From CAVYXK01 sp963708245 (GTDB lineage: Bacteria > Pseudomonadota > Alphaproteobacteria > Acetobacterales > Acetobacteraceae), in contig OY970201.1 of the NCBI GenBank assembly GCA_963708245.1, positions 7,998,001 to 8,062,000 on the forward strand: a stretch of 64,000 nt of DNA, written 5' to 3'. This document shows positions 43,161 through 50,893 of this stretch, in pieces (the first letter of the stretch is position 1; each line of letters begins with the position of its first letter). The position numbers and the translations under genes were made by a program. The notes under the pieces are model-generated. The model worked only from the letters and a program-made list of their open reading frames with translations. It was not told where the DNA came from and ran no database searches.

Positions 43161-44189
43161 TTAGTACCTCCCGTGCTGAACAGCGTTGGCACGCATGGCG
43201 TAGAGGTAGCGCAAAACCGGCCGAGGCAGAAGTAGAAGGAAAGCGTATTTACCTTGGGCGCTCGGAATTGGATAGCAGAGCGTCGACTGCCAGAGGGCAC
43301 GAACTAGTGTAGCGCGCGAGGATCGCTCCACGCCCAGCGAGTAGATCAACCTTAGGTATTCGCGCGCCATCTGACGTCGAATCCGACGCCACTCCAAGCT
43401 GAACGGCCGCGTAGTCGCGCACGCATTCCGAAGTTGCCGGACGCCGTTCAGACAGACAGTTTCGTACTTCCCTATAGACCCCCGCCAGCGGAAATACACC
43501 GACTGTGGCTCACCTAGGAGGAGCGCGGCCTTACAATTACCCTTGGAAAAGCAACGGCTCCAAAGATCGTAGTCCTCGGCCACCTGCATGCCCGGCGTGA
43601 ACCCGCCAGTCTCATCAAATAGGGTCCGACGAATGGTAATCGCGCTCGTGTGGACAAGTGAATGCGGAACCTTGGAGGTCGAATAGGCCGTGGAGAACTC
43701 GGAACTGAGGCGAATGGCATCGCAGCTAGTCGCATCGGCATAGACAGCGAGCATGCCGGTCGCATCGAGCGCCCGATGCGCGCTCCGCTCCAGGCGGGGC
43801 GCATCACTGACATAATAATCCGAGAAGAACACGTCGACCTCAGGATGAGAGATAATAGCCTTGCGACGGGCCCGGAGCGCATGCGGCCGGAGTTCATCGT
43901 CAGCATCCAGGAAGGCGACAAAAGTGCTCGCCGACGTCCGAACGCCAGCATTCCGAGCGGCAGAGACCCCTTGGTTCGTTTGCCGGAGCACCCGCACGCT
44001 TGGGTGTGCGGTGAACGCGCGCAGCGCGTCGGTCGTGCCATCAACCGAGCCGTCATCAACGACAACGATCTGATTTGGGGGTTCGCTCTGTCCAAGGCAA
44101 CTCCTAATTGCGCCACTAACATACTGTGCGCAATTATATGTTGGGATGATGACCGAAATGGTCGGCCGCTCCTGTCCTTGAAGTAGCAT
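43161..44189 (-). CDS. GT2-family glycosyltransferase
   Basis: A 342-residue inverting glycosyltransferase of family 2 (GT-A fold). TISVIIPTYNCAQYVSGAI opens the nucleotide-sugar domain, VVVDDGSVDGT and ASTFVAFLDADDE (the DxD-type metal site) follow, and MQVAEDYDLWSRCF is the acceptor-base region. There is no membrane segment, so it is cytosolic or peripheral and would add a sugar to a growing surface polysaccharide. The ATG at 44189 (MLLQGQ) has GGAAGGGA upstream; the frame is open 53 codons more without similarity. The sugar is not predictable. Confidence 0.92.
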   Translation of the reverse strand: MLLQGQERPTISVIIPTYNCAQYVSGAIRSCLGQSEPPNQIVVVDDGSVDGTTDALRAFTAHPSVRVLRQTNQGVSAARNAGVRTSASTFVAFLDADDELRPHALRARRKAIISHPEVDVFFSDYYVSDAPRLERSAHRALDATGMLAVYADATSCDAIRLSSEFSTAYSTSKVPHSLVHTSAITIRRTLFDETGGFTPGMQVAEDYDLWSRCFSKGNCKAALLLGEPQSVYFRWRGSIGKYETVCLNGVRQLRNACATTRPFSLEWRRIRRQMAREYLRLIYSLGVERSSRATLVRALWQSTLCYPIPSAQGKYAFLLLLPRPVLRYLYAMRANAVQHGRY

Positions 44190-44363
44190 CGGCTTCCCTT
44201 CCGAATTCGTCCACCCTGCATCCGGTCGGAGGCGTAATGCAAATGCCCCTGCTCGCCGCGGCGACGCGGTCGGCGACGGGTATAGCCCGGGTTGCGTGAT
44301 CACGCGGCTACGATTCGCTCTCGTGGCTGCGAACCCAAAAGGAGTCACGCCCCTAGACCGAGA

Positions 44364-44981
44364 TCACTCGCCCCAAGTATCGACGCGATGGGCTGCGCTA
44401 TGCAAGCGATACCACAGACGAGGATCAGCTACCCACGTCCTGCGGGCGATGTCTTTCTCCTCGGCGCTGACGGCATCGGCGTAGATCGCCGTGGTGGTGA
44501 GCCGGGCGTGGCCGAGCCACTGTTGCACCAGGTTGAGCGGGGGGATGCCGGCGGACACCGCGGCCACCCTGGAGCCATGCCGCAGCCCTTTGGGCGAGGC
44601 CTGCGGCCCGCCGAGCCCGGCGGCCTGCATCACCGCGTGCACGGCGCGCCAGCCGGTCATGCGCGATCATGACCAGAGACGTTCCCCACGCCCCTTGCCG
44701 CGGCGGGACTGCCGCTCGCGAATGCCGTACAATAGATCGAGCGCGTCGAGCAGGGTAGGGGGGACGTGCAGGGCACGATAGACGCCCGGCTGGCGCTTTT
44801 TCAGGGTCGCGAACACCAGCGCGTCGGCGGCGAGGTCTACGCGATCGACGGTGAGCCCCAGCGCCTCGGACAACCGGCAGCCGGCATAGGCCAGGCTCAT
44901 ACAGAGCGTGCGCACCTGGCGGTCGGCTTGCTCGGCGGCCCGCAGGAAGGCGTCGCGCTCGCCGGCGTGCTGACTGTCCAC
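44364..44981 (-). pseudogene. tyrosine recombinase/integrase interrupted by an in-frame TGA
   Basis: Both halves are in one frame. The first starts at a GTG (44981) and has the catalytic Arg in YAGCRLSEALGLTVDR and the beta-hairpin region KKRQPGVYRALHVP. After GERLW-Ser comes TGA at 44667-44669, where relatives carry a tryptophan. Reading through gives SRMTGWRAVHAVMQAAGLGG, KGLRHGSRVAAV, and the His/Tyr end VQQWLGHARLTTTAIYADA. Total length (205 residues) fits the short recombinases common on alphaproteobacterial plasmids and islands. It marks the polysaccharide region as mobile in origin. No att site could be identified. Confidence 0.82.
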
Positions 44982-45302
44982 GCTGCCCTCGCTGTCGTCG
45001 TAGTCGCCAAGGACGGCTTAATCGATGGGAAGCGAATCGTGGTCGCTCCCGATCGGCTCACGCCCTACCCCGGCCTCGCCGAGTACCATTTGCGCAACGC
45101 CGGTCCTGGCTGGCTCGCCTACGCCGAGCGTGGCGGCTTGCCGGCCGAGTGCGCGCACGGGCGTACGCTGCTCGGCGATGACGCGGGAGGGACGAGCGAT
45201 GGTCTGGCGCGTCGAGGCGCCAGTGCCGGTCGATCTAATTTTGCCGGTGTTCGCCTTCCCCGCCCTGCAGCCCGGCATTAGCGACCTCCGTCGCCGTTGC
45301 TT
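44982..45302. other. 321-bp stretch without a supportable gene
   Basis: It lies between the broken recombinase and the left duplicated segment. Open frames exist on both strands but have no codon signature or recognisable motif, and no palindrome or terminator stands out. Confidence 0.5.
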
Positions 45303-45825
45303 ACCAAGCCGATCGGTCGTCCCGACGATTACCGCCCTGGGCCAGATCCTGAATGCCTTGCCTTGCCGATTGCGCGACCAGCCCCACCATTCGCGTCGCC
45401 GGACGCGAGGTGGCTGTTGCCTGCGGTCTGTGCCGCCGCCGCTCGCCGCATAACCAACTCAAGGGCGGAGGGCGACGGAGCGACGCTATTTCTTGTTGTT
45501 GTTCGTATTCTGATAGTTGAATGCCTGCATCTTATCTAGCTGGGCCTGCGTCGCATTCGGCATCAGAACCTTGTTGTCGCTATTCAGCTTGGCGTCGCCG
45601 AACACCAGCCTATCCCAAGGCACTATAGTCTTCTTGTTACTGGTGCTGACCACGACTTGCAATTTCCGTTCTGTCCGGCCAAACGTCGTTGAGCGCTCGC
45701 CCAGCGGATGGTTCTCCGCTCCGGTAACGGTGACCAATCATTTCGCTGCGAGCGGCGCCAGGTGCGGCCACTGCGCCAGCGTGGCCCGGCGGAGCACCTG
45801 AGCGCGGCGAACGGCCTGACGCCCG
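45303..45825. repeat. duplicated segment, copy A (shortened)
   Basis: From GATTACCGCCCTGGGCCAGA-like sequence on the left to CGGCGAACGGCCTGACGCCC on the right, this segment matches copy B at 49141-50123 along its whole length. The exception is a roughly 465-bp internal deletion whose junction is near 45690-45700 (copy B positions about 49530 to 49995). The copies have diverged at scattered positions, so this is not a recent assembly duplicate. Confidence 0.8.
45486..45690 (-). pseudogene. 3-prime fragment of a duplicated PRC-barrel gene
   Basis: The frame encodes VVVSTSNKKTIVPWDRLVFG and the following residues to NYQNTNNNKK, nearly identical to the end of the PRC-barrel protein at 49319-49960. 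The signal peptide, the proline-rich linker and the first PRC strands are missing because of the internal deletion in this copy. The sequence upstream of the junction is the leader region of the intact gene in another context, so no functional product is expected. Confidence 0.8.
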
Positions 45826-45897
45826 AGTTTCTCGAAATCGTTGCCCATATCACGGTTGCGGGTTGCTGCGCGGACGGGCTGCCGTCATGCACCATGA

Positions 45898-46869
45898 CTA
45901 CAGTCTTTTAGCCCGCAGTCTTGCGGCGTCGCCTGATGATTGCTGGCCCCGCAGCCATCGTCTAAGGCGCCGTTTGATGCCGATCTGCTCTGTTACATCA
46001 ACCACGCCCTTAGAGAACCGTGTCCAACTCTGATGGCTGACCACAATGGCGGCATTTATAGCAGTTCGCTTCAGATAAAGAACATTGGCGCATGGCACAG
46101 TATGGCTGGCAAACGCCCGCTTGTGCAGCCCCTCACCGCCCTCGCCAAAATCGAATAACTCGAATTTCTGTTCGGCAAAGAGGCTCTCGATAGCGAGGAA
46201 CTGTAATACAGTCCCAGGCGAGTGTTTGGCAAACTCTGGTCGGAAACCTAGGCGATCGAGATAAAGGCGGCTTCCGACTGCCCGGCAATAGATATAGCTA
46301 ATCGGAAGATCGTCCCAAAACAGAATATAACCACGCACCCGGTCTGCTTCGGCAAGCCGGCAAAGTCGCTCCAGAAATTCAGCATCGGCCGGCATGCCAA
46401 CATCAAATAACTTCTCCTGATATGTATGCCGCGAGACATCTCGGGCGAGACAATAAAACTCCTGAATTTCATTCGACGTCCCGTAACTCCGCCACGCGAT
46501 ATTTCCGCCCGCCGCCTCGGCGAATCTACGCACCTCCCCTTTTAGGCGGGTTCGCGCCTTTCGGGACAAGCGTCTGATATAGTCATCAAAGCTCTGTCGT
46601 AAGCTAATCAGGCGGCGGTCATAGCGAGCAGTTACATATCGGATAAACCTTGGCAAGGGCTGCACCTCTGAATCCGCCGGTTGTGACCGGCGATAAAGAC
46701 CTCGGACGCCACGCGGCAACTCGTGCATGTTGGGTGCCGGCGGCGAGGCGGCCTGACCAGGTTCAGGCTGAAAATTCTCGATTATGACACGCAACCATAC
46801 TCTCATCAGGCGTACGGGACCGAGCCAGAACTCCAGAGGGACCATGCCAATTTCGGTCACAGGCGTCAT
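45898..46869 (-). CDS. FemAB/BioF2-like GNAT acyltransferase
   Basis: A 323-residue protein with the double-GNAT layout of the BioF2-like/CelD acetyltransferase group. SFDDYIRRLSRKARTRLKGE is the typical entry helix, RGYILFWDDLPISYIYCRAV the central GNAT strands, and AIESLFAEQKFELFDFGEGG the closing motif. These proteins are common in exopolysaccharide clusters and may acylate a sugar or lipid carrier. The ATG at 46869 has no good ribosome site; an internal ATG (MVPLEFW) eight codons on is an alternative. It is transcribed on the same strand as the deacetylase and GT2 genes but is separated from them by the recombinase and copy A. Confidence 0.78.
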   Translation of the reverse strand: MTPVTEIGMVPLEFWLGPVRLMRVWLRVIIENFQPEPGQAASPPAPNMHELPRGVRGLYRRSQPADSEVQPLPRFIRYVTARYDRRLISLRQSFDDYIRRLSRKARTRLKGEVRRFAEAAGGNIAWRSYGTSNEIQEFYCLARDVSRHTYQEKLFDVGMPADAEFLERLCRLAEADRVRGYILFWDDLPISYIYCRAVGSRLYLDRLGFRPEFAKHSPGTVLQFLAIESLFAEQKFELFDFGEGGEGLHKRAFASHTVPCANVLYLKRTAINAAIVVSHQSWTRFSKGVVDVTEQIGIKRRLRRWLRGQQSSGDAARLRAKRL

Positions 46870-46925
46870 ATCAGATCATTCGCCTCGTTCTTCAGCGACA
46901 CCGCCCAAGGCGCATCCGATGCCGA

Positions 46926-47309
46926 CTACCTGTACAAGCGACGGTCAACAGACCTTAAACCAATCGCACCCAACCGATTGGTGCAACGGCGGTTTATTGG
47001 TCTCTGCCGGGGCCCTAAGCTCGACGACACCTCGACCAGATCCTGTCCGGCGGATAGGATATCGGCCACTACACGAAGCAGGGGATCGTCACCGAAATAC
47101 GCGGTGCTCAGCATCTCGACGAAAAACGTTGCCGGAAAACCAAAGCGCGCAAGGGTACGAAGTATAAACGGCAGTCCGTGATCTTGCCCTTGAGCGGGAC
47201 AATAGCCATGCGGTTGGCCTATTGGGCGCCATTCTGTTGGGCGAGCGAACGCGCCACCGATGCTAAACTCGGTGTCCACCGTCAGACAGACTTCCGTCGG
47301 ATCTGACAT
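46926..47309 (-). pseudogene. truncated duplicate of the polysaccharide deacetylase gene
   Basis: The first 90 residues (EVCLTVDTEFSIGGAFARPT to VVADILSAGQD) are almost identical to those of the deacetylase encoded at 41821-42837. After that the frame runs into unrelated sequence (LVEVSSSLGPRQRP) and stops, so the His-x-His metal motif and the rest of the barrel are missing. AGAGGT precedes the ATG, so a 127-residue peptide could still be made, but it would be catalytically dead. Confidence 0.85.
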
Positions 47310-47572
47310 CGGGACCTCTCAAAACATGCGCATATTGCCATAAATGATTCGACATGTCACGCTTAAATTTCGATCATGAGCCTCCCAAATGCCGTCCGGG
47401 TCGGCCAAGCCATCCAATCCGGGCAGGGCAACGCGATCCCGCAGATCGGCGGAGCGGTCGCTCCCCGCCCCTTCCTGGGGTCAGCGCCGGTTCCCGGGCC
47501 ACTGCGCCACCCCACTCCACTGGGCTAGCGCCCAAGGCAAGGCCGGTTGGCGCGCCGGGTGCCCGGCCAATC

Positions 47573-47749
47573 CACAAGGCGCTGCTTGTTCTTCGCCAGT
47601 CCGCGGCGGCGCACCTTGGCAAAGCCGAACACCAGCTTGACAAGTGCCTGATGGTAAACCGACATATCCGGCAGCGCTTTGCGATTTTTCTGCGGGACGG
47701 TCAGCCCCCTTGTGGCGTCGGTAAGTCGGGCATAAGACCGGCAACAGCG
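47573..47749 (-). pseudogene. probable IS5-like transposase C-terminal remnant
   Basis: The frame reads TVPQKNRKALPDMSVYHQAL, LVFGFAKVRRRGLAKNKQRL and then loses similarity. A Val-Arg-Tyr/Arg-Arg-Gly-Leu-Ala-Lys-Asn segment near the C-terminus is characteristic of IS5-type transposases, followed normally by an Ala-Leu-x-Asn-Leu helix that is absent here. No terminal inverted repeats or target duplication are visible. It sits between the truncated deacetylase copy and the acyltransferase gene, at a likely recombination point. Confidence 0.45.
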
Positions 47750-47759
47750 CAGATGGCGT

Positions 47760-48833
47760 CTACAACGGCTTACCCAATGCGACGACCTCGCGTCTGATAC
47801 CGCGGCGCAACCTGCGCAGGAGAGGTTGCTCGATTGCTTGCGAGAAGGCCACACCCACCGCGAGAGACACCGACACAACAACCAGGAACAATAGCAGGGA
47901 AGGCACTCTCACATAGGGCGCAAGCCGCTGGGCAAGGAAGCCGAGAATCAGAACCGGGAGCATGTGAATAAGATAGATCGAATAAGAGCATGTGCCGATA
48001 CGAAACAGGCTATCCGGAACCGGCAACCGCCCCTCGTTCTCCGCCGTTACTGCCCCGTAGAGCGCAAGTGCGGCGCCGATGGCATAGCCGAGCTGTCGTG
48101 GGGGCCACTCAATCGGCAATGTCGGCCCAAACACCTCGTACATTCCGGTGGCGATGAAGAGTGCAGATCCGACGGCTAGTGCAGACAAGGGTCGCCAAGA
48201 CACGCCACGGTGCACCAGGTATGCCACACCGATCCCGAACAAGAACTCAATATTGAAGATGCGGAAGAACAAGAATGCAGCGATCCCAGTGTAGTATGGC
48301 TGCCGGACCAACGTGATGACTGCTATGTTCCAGACAATGCAGACTGCCCATGCCAGCAGCACTCCACTGCCGATCCGGCAATTCAGAATAAGCAGGGCAA
48401 AAAGGCCGTAAAAGAGCACTTCATGCCGGAGCGTCCAGCCAGCACGAAGGATCGGCTCTCCGAGATGCGGATAGAGAAAAAAGCCGGACACGAGCATATC
48501 GCCCGAGAGGGGACGCCCTCTCTCGGGGCTGATCAGGAACAGCAGGACGAAAAGAGCGAGCGCCACCCAATAAGTCGGATAAATTCGGACAAAGCGCTTC
48601 CAGAGATATGACCCGACCTGTTCTGGTTGTCCGATATCCTTCCAATGAACGTGACAGATAATAAAACCGCTCAGGACGAAGAAGAAATCCACGCCGGCAT
48701 GTCCAAAGCTGAACGCGTTCCACAGGGGCGCCGCCCCCAGCGAACCATAAAACGAACCGTTCGCGTGATCGCACACCACAAGAGTCGCGGCCAAACCCCG
48801 TCCCGCTTCGACGCCCGCGAGCTTTCTGGGCAT
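47760..48833 (-). CDS. acyltransferase-3-family membrane O-acyltransferase
   Basis: A 357-residue integral membrane protein of the acyltransferase-3 (OafA/NodX) family. MPRKLAGVEAGRGLAATLVV opens with the catalytic His in CDHANGSF, and GHAGVDFFFVLSGFIICH is the conserved second motif. SYLWKRFVRIYPTYWVALAL is the arginine-rich third one, and about ten hydrophobic helices follow. Such enzymes O-acetylate or otherwise acylate polysaccharide sugars from the cytoplasmic face. The ATG at 48833 is selected for the AGGAG seven bases upstream. It is the most upstream gene of the polysaccharide region on this strand. Confidence 0.92.
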   Translation of the reverse strand: MPRKLAGVEAGRGLAATLVVCDHANGSFYGSLGAAPLWNAFSFGHAGVDFFFVLSGFIICHVHWKDIGQPEQVGSYLWKRFVRIYPTYWVALALFVLLFLISPERGRPLSGDMLVSGFFLYPHLGEPILRAGWTLRHEVLFYGLFALLILNCRIGSGVLLAWAVCIVWNIAVITLVRQPYYTGIAAFLFFRIFNIEFLFGIGVAYLVHRGVSWRPLSALAVGSALFIATGMYEVFGPTLPIEWPPRQLGYAIGAALALYGAVTAENEGRLPVPDSLFRIGTCSYSIYLIHMLPVLILGFLAQRLAPYVRVPSLLLFLVVVSVSLAVGVAFSQAIEQPLLRRLRRGIRREVVALGKPL

Positions 48834-49140
48834 AAACTTCTCCTTTGCTCGCACTCACGGGGATTGGGCGCTTCCGGACGAAGCCTGCATATTACGGCTT
48901 TCTGCCTCGAATTCCTAGCTCGCATTCTCATACTGCCGGGTAGTCCGGACGAGGCAGGCGGCGCTGACGGTTCACGGTTTCGCCGTCCCGTCCTCGGGGT
49001 CGACCTGTTCGCCGTCATCCGCGGATCGAGCTGTCGGCGCGTCGCAGCGCAACCTCAATTTTAACGTCCATTACCGCCGGGCGATGGAGGCCGGGATCGC
49101 GCACGGGCACCCCCCCGCCGGCTCCGTCGCCGTCGCATAC
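48834..49140. other. 307-bp stretch without a supportable gene
   Basis: It is upstream of the acyltransferase gene and left of duplicated copy B. It may hold the acyltransferase promoter. I see no conserved frame, strong palindrome or RNA-like structure. Confidence 0.5.
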
Positions 49141-50123
49141 CGAGCGGATCAGCGGTCCCGCCGATTACCGCCCCGGGGCCAGATCCTGAATGCCTCGCTC
49201 GCCGATTGCTTGGCCAGCCCGAACATTCACGTCATCGGACGCAAGGTGGCTGTTACCTACCCTCGTACAGCCGCAGCTCGCGCCGTACCAACACAAGGGT
49301 GGCGGCGACCGAGTGAGGCTATTTCTTACTGTTGTTCGTATTCTGATAGTTGAACGCCTGCATCTTATCGAGCTGGGCCTGCGTCGCATTCGGCATCAGA
49401 ACCTTGTTGTCGCTATTCAGCTTGGCGTCGCCGAACACCAGCCTATCCCAAGGCACTATCGTCTTCTTGTTACTGGTGCTGACCACGACTAGCAATTGTC
49501 CGTTCTGTCCGGCCAAAACGTCGTTGACGCTGCCGACCTTCTGGTCGTTCTGGTTGTATATCGTTGAGCCAATCAGTTTGCTGATGCGCACGTCGCCGTT
49601 GTCGGCCAATAGCGGGTTGCGCTGCGACGGCGGGATCCCCGTGGGATTGATGGTTGCGGTTCCAATCTCGGCGTTCTTACCCGATGGCGGCTGGACTTGT
49701 GCGGTCGATGCAGGCGTGCTTCCCGCAGTCGGGTTCGTGTCCGGCGGGGCCTCGGCCGGCGGACTCGCCGTCGACCCATTCGCCGGCGGCGTCTGCGCAG
49801 CGACCTGCGGATGTGCCTGCGCGGGCGGATTTGCCTGCGCGGGCTGCGTCTCAGCGGGATTGGCCTGCGTGTTGGCGCCGGGGTTCGTATTCTGCGCGGA
49901 AGCCGAAGCAACCCCAAGGCCTATTGTCACGAGAATGGTTGCGAACGCGTGGGTCTTCATGGACCTGTCCCTCACCGTTTCCGTGGCCCAAAGCGCTCGC
50001 GCGGCGGATGGTTCTCCGCTCCGGTAACGGTGACCAATCATTTCGCTGCGAGCGGCGGCCGGTGCGGCCACTGCGCCAGCGTGGCCCGGCAGAGCACCTG
50101 ATCGCGGCGAACGGCCTGACGCC
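49141..50123. repeat. duplicated segment, copy B (full length)
   Basis: The longer copy of the segment also found at 45303-45825. It contains the intact PRC-barrel gene, its downstream sequence and its leader up to CGGCGAACGGCCTGACGCCC. The two copies are in the same orientation about 3.8 kb apart and bracket the FemAB-like gene, the truncated deacetylase copy and the acyltransferase gene, so homologous recombination between them could delete that block. Confidence 0.8.
49319..49960 (-). CDS. secreted PRC-barrel protein with proline/alanine-rich linker
   Basis: A 213-residue exported protein. MKTHAFATILVTIGLGVASA is a signal peptide with cleavage likely after ASA. A low-complexity linker rich in Ala, Pro, Gln and Thr spans about residues 24-110. 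The C-terminal PRC-barrel-like domain (DVRISKLIGSTIYNQNDQKV, then VVVSTSNKKTIVPWDRLVF) covers about 130-205. Periplasmic PRC-barrel proteins of this kind are frequent and poorly understood in Acetobacteraceae and rhizobia. The ATG at 49960 follows GAGGGACAGG. A decayed copy of its 3-prime end lies at 45486-45690. Confidence 0.85.
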   Translation of the reverse strand: MKTHAFATILVTIGLGVASASAQNTNPGANTQANPAETQPAQANPPAQAHPQVAAQTPPANGSTASPPAEAPPDTNPTAGSTPASTAQVQPPSGKNAEIGTATINPTGIPPSQRNPLLADNGDVRISKLIGSTIYNQNDQKVGSVNDVLAGQNGQLLVVVSTSNKKTIVPWDRLVFGDAKLNSDNKVLMPNATQAQLDKMQAFNYQNTNNSKK

Positions 50124-50203
50124 CCAGAGCAAATGCTTGCCCCGGCACCTAGTTACCGAGATGATGGTCGCATGACAGCTGAACCGGCGCCGCGAGTTGA
50201 GAC

Positions 50204-50875
50204 GTGAACATCCTCGCCCCGCCCAAGGCGCGCCTGTCGATCGAGGTGGTGCACGATCTCGTCTGCCCCTGGTGCTTCCTGGGCATCAGGCGCCTGTTGC
50301 GCACCCGCCGCCGCCGCCCGGACCTGCTGTTCGAGCTGACCTGGCGGCCGTTCCTGCTGAACCCGGACATGCCGCGCGCCGGCATGGCGCGCCCCGACTA
50401 CGTGGTCCGCAAGTTCGGCGGCGAGGGCCGAGCGCGGCGTCTCTACACTACAATCTCGCAGATCGGCCACTCTGAGGGCGTGTCGTTCCGCTTCGATCGC
50501 ATTCGCCGCACCCCATCCAGCGTCAATGCGCATCGGTTGGTGCGTTTCGCCAGCCGCTACGGCCGCGCCGACGCCACGGTCGAGGCGCTGTTTTCTGCCC
50601 ATTTCACTGACGGGCTGGATATCGGTGATGTGGCCATACTGACCGCGATCGCCCATGCCACCGGGTTGGAGGGCGCGCCGGTGCGGCGTTACCTCAGCGG
50701 GGATGCGGACACCGACGCAATCCACGCCGAGAACCTGCGCGCCCATCGGCTGGGGATCAATGGCGTGCCGTGCTTCGTGGTCTCCGGCCGACACGCGATC
50801 GCTGGGGCGCAGGAACCGGAGGTGCTCGAACGCCTGCTCGACGTCGCGGCGGTGGAAGCCGCCGAGCCGCAATAA
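50204..50875 (+). CDS. DsbA/FrnE-family oxidoreductase
   Basis: A 223-residue thioredoxin-fold protein of the FrnE subgroup of DsbA-like enzymes. The active site is Cys21-Pro-Trp-Cys24 in DLVCPWCFLG. An inserted helical domain follows and the cis-proline loop is GINGVPCFVVSGRHAIAGAQ near the C-terminus. There is no signal peptide, so it is probably cytosolic, acting as a thiol-disulphide oxidoreductase or 2-hydroxychromene-2-carboxylate isomerase-like enzyme. The start is a GTG at 50204; no ATG fits. It ends 18 bases from the convergent adenylation gene. Confidence 0.88.
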   Translation: MNILAPPKARLSIEVVHDLVCPWCFLGIRRLLRTRRRRPDLLFELTWRPFLLNPDMPRAGMARPDYVVRKFGGEGRARRLYTTISQIGHSEGVSFRFDRIRRTPSSVNAHRLVRFASRYGRADATVEALFSAHFTDGLDIGDVAILTAIAHATGLEGAPVRRYLSGDADTDAIHAENLRAHRLGINGVPCFVVSGRHAIAGAQEPEVLERLLDVAAVEAAEPQ

Positions 50876-50893
50876 AGTACGTGCCGCTGTGCC

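Noticed and set aside
44667..44669. TGA read as selenocysteine in the recombinase
   Set aside because: Relatives have Trp here, the position is not catalytic, and no SECIS-like hairpin follows.
46959..46982. Palindrome ACCAATCG...CGATTGGT upstream of the FemAB-like gene
   Set aside because: Short stem with an eight-base loop and no T-tract; lies inside the frame of the truncated deacetylase copy, so its role is unclear.
47354..47797. 147-codon plus-strand frame near the transposase remnant
   Set aside because: Arg/Pro-rich without motifs; the opposite strand carries the transposase-like sequence.
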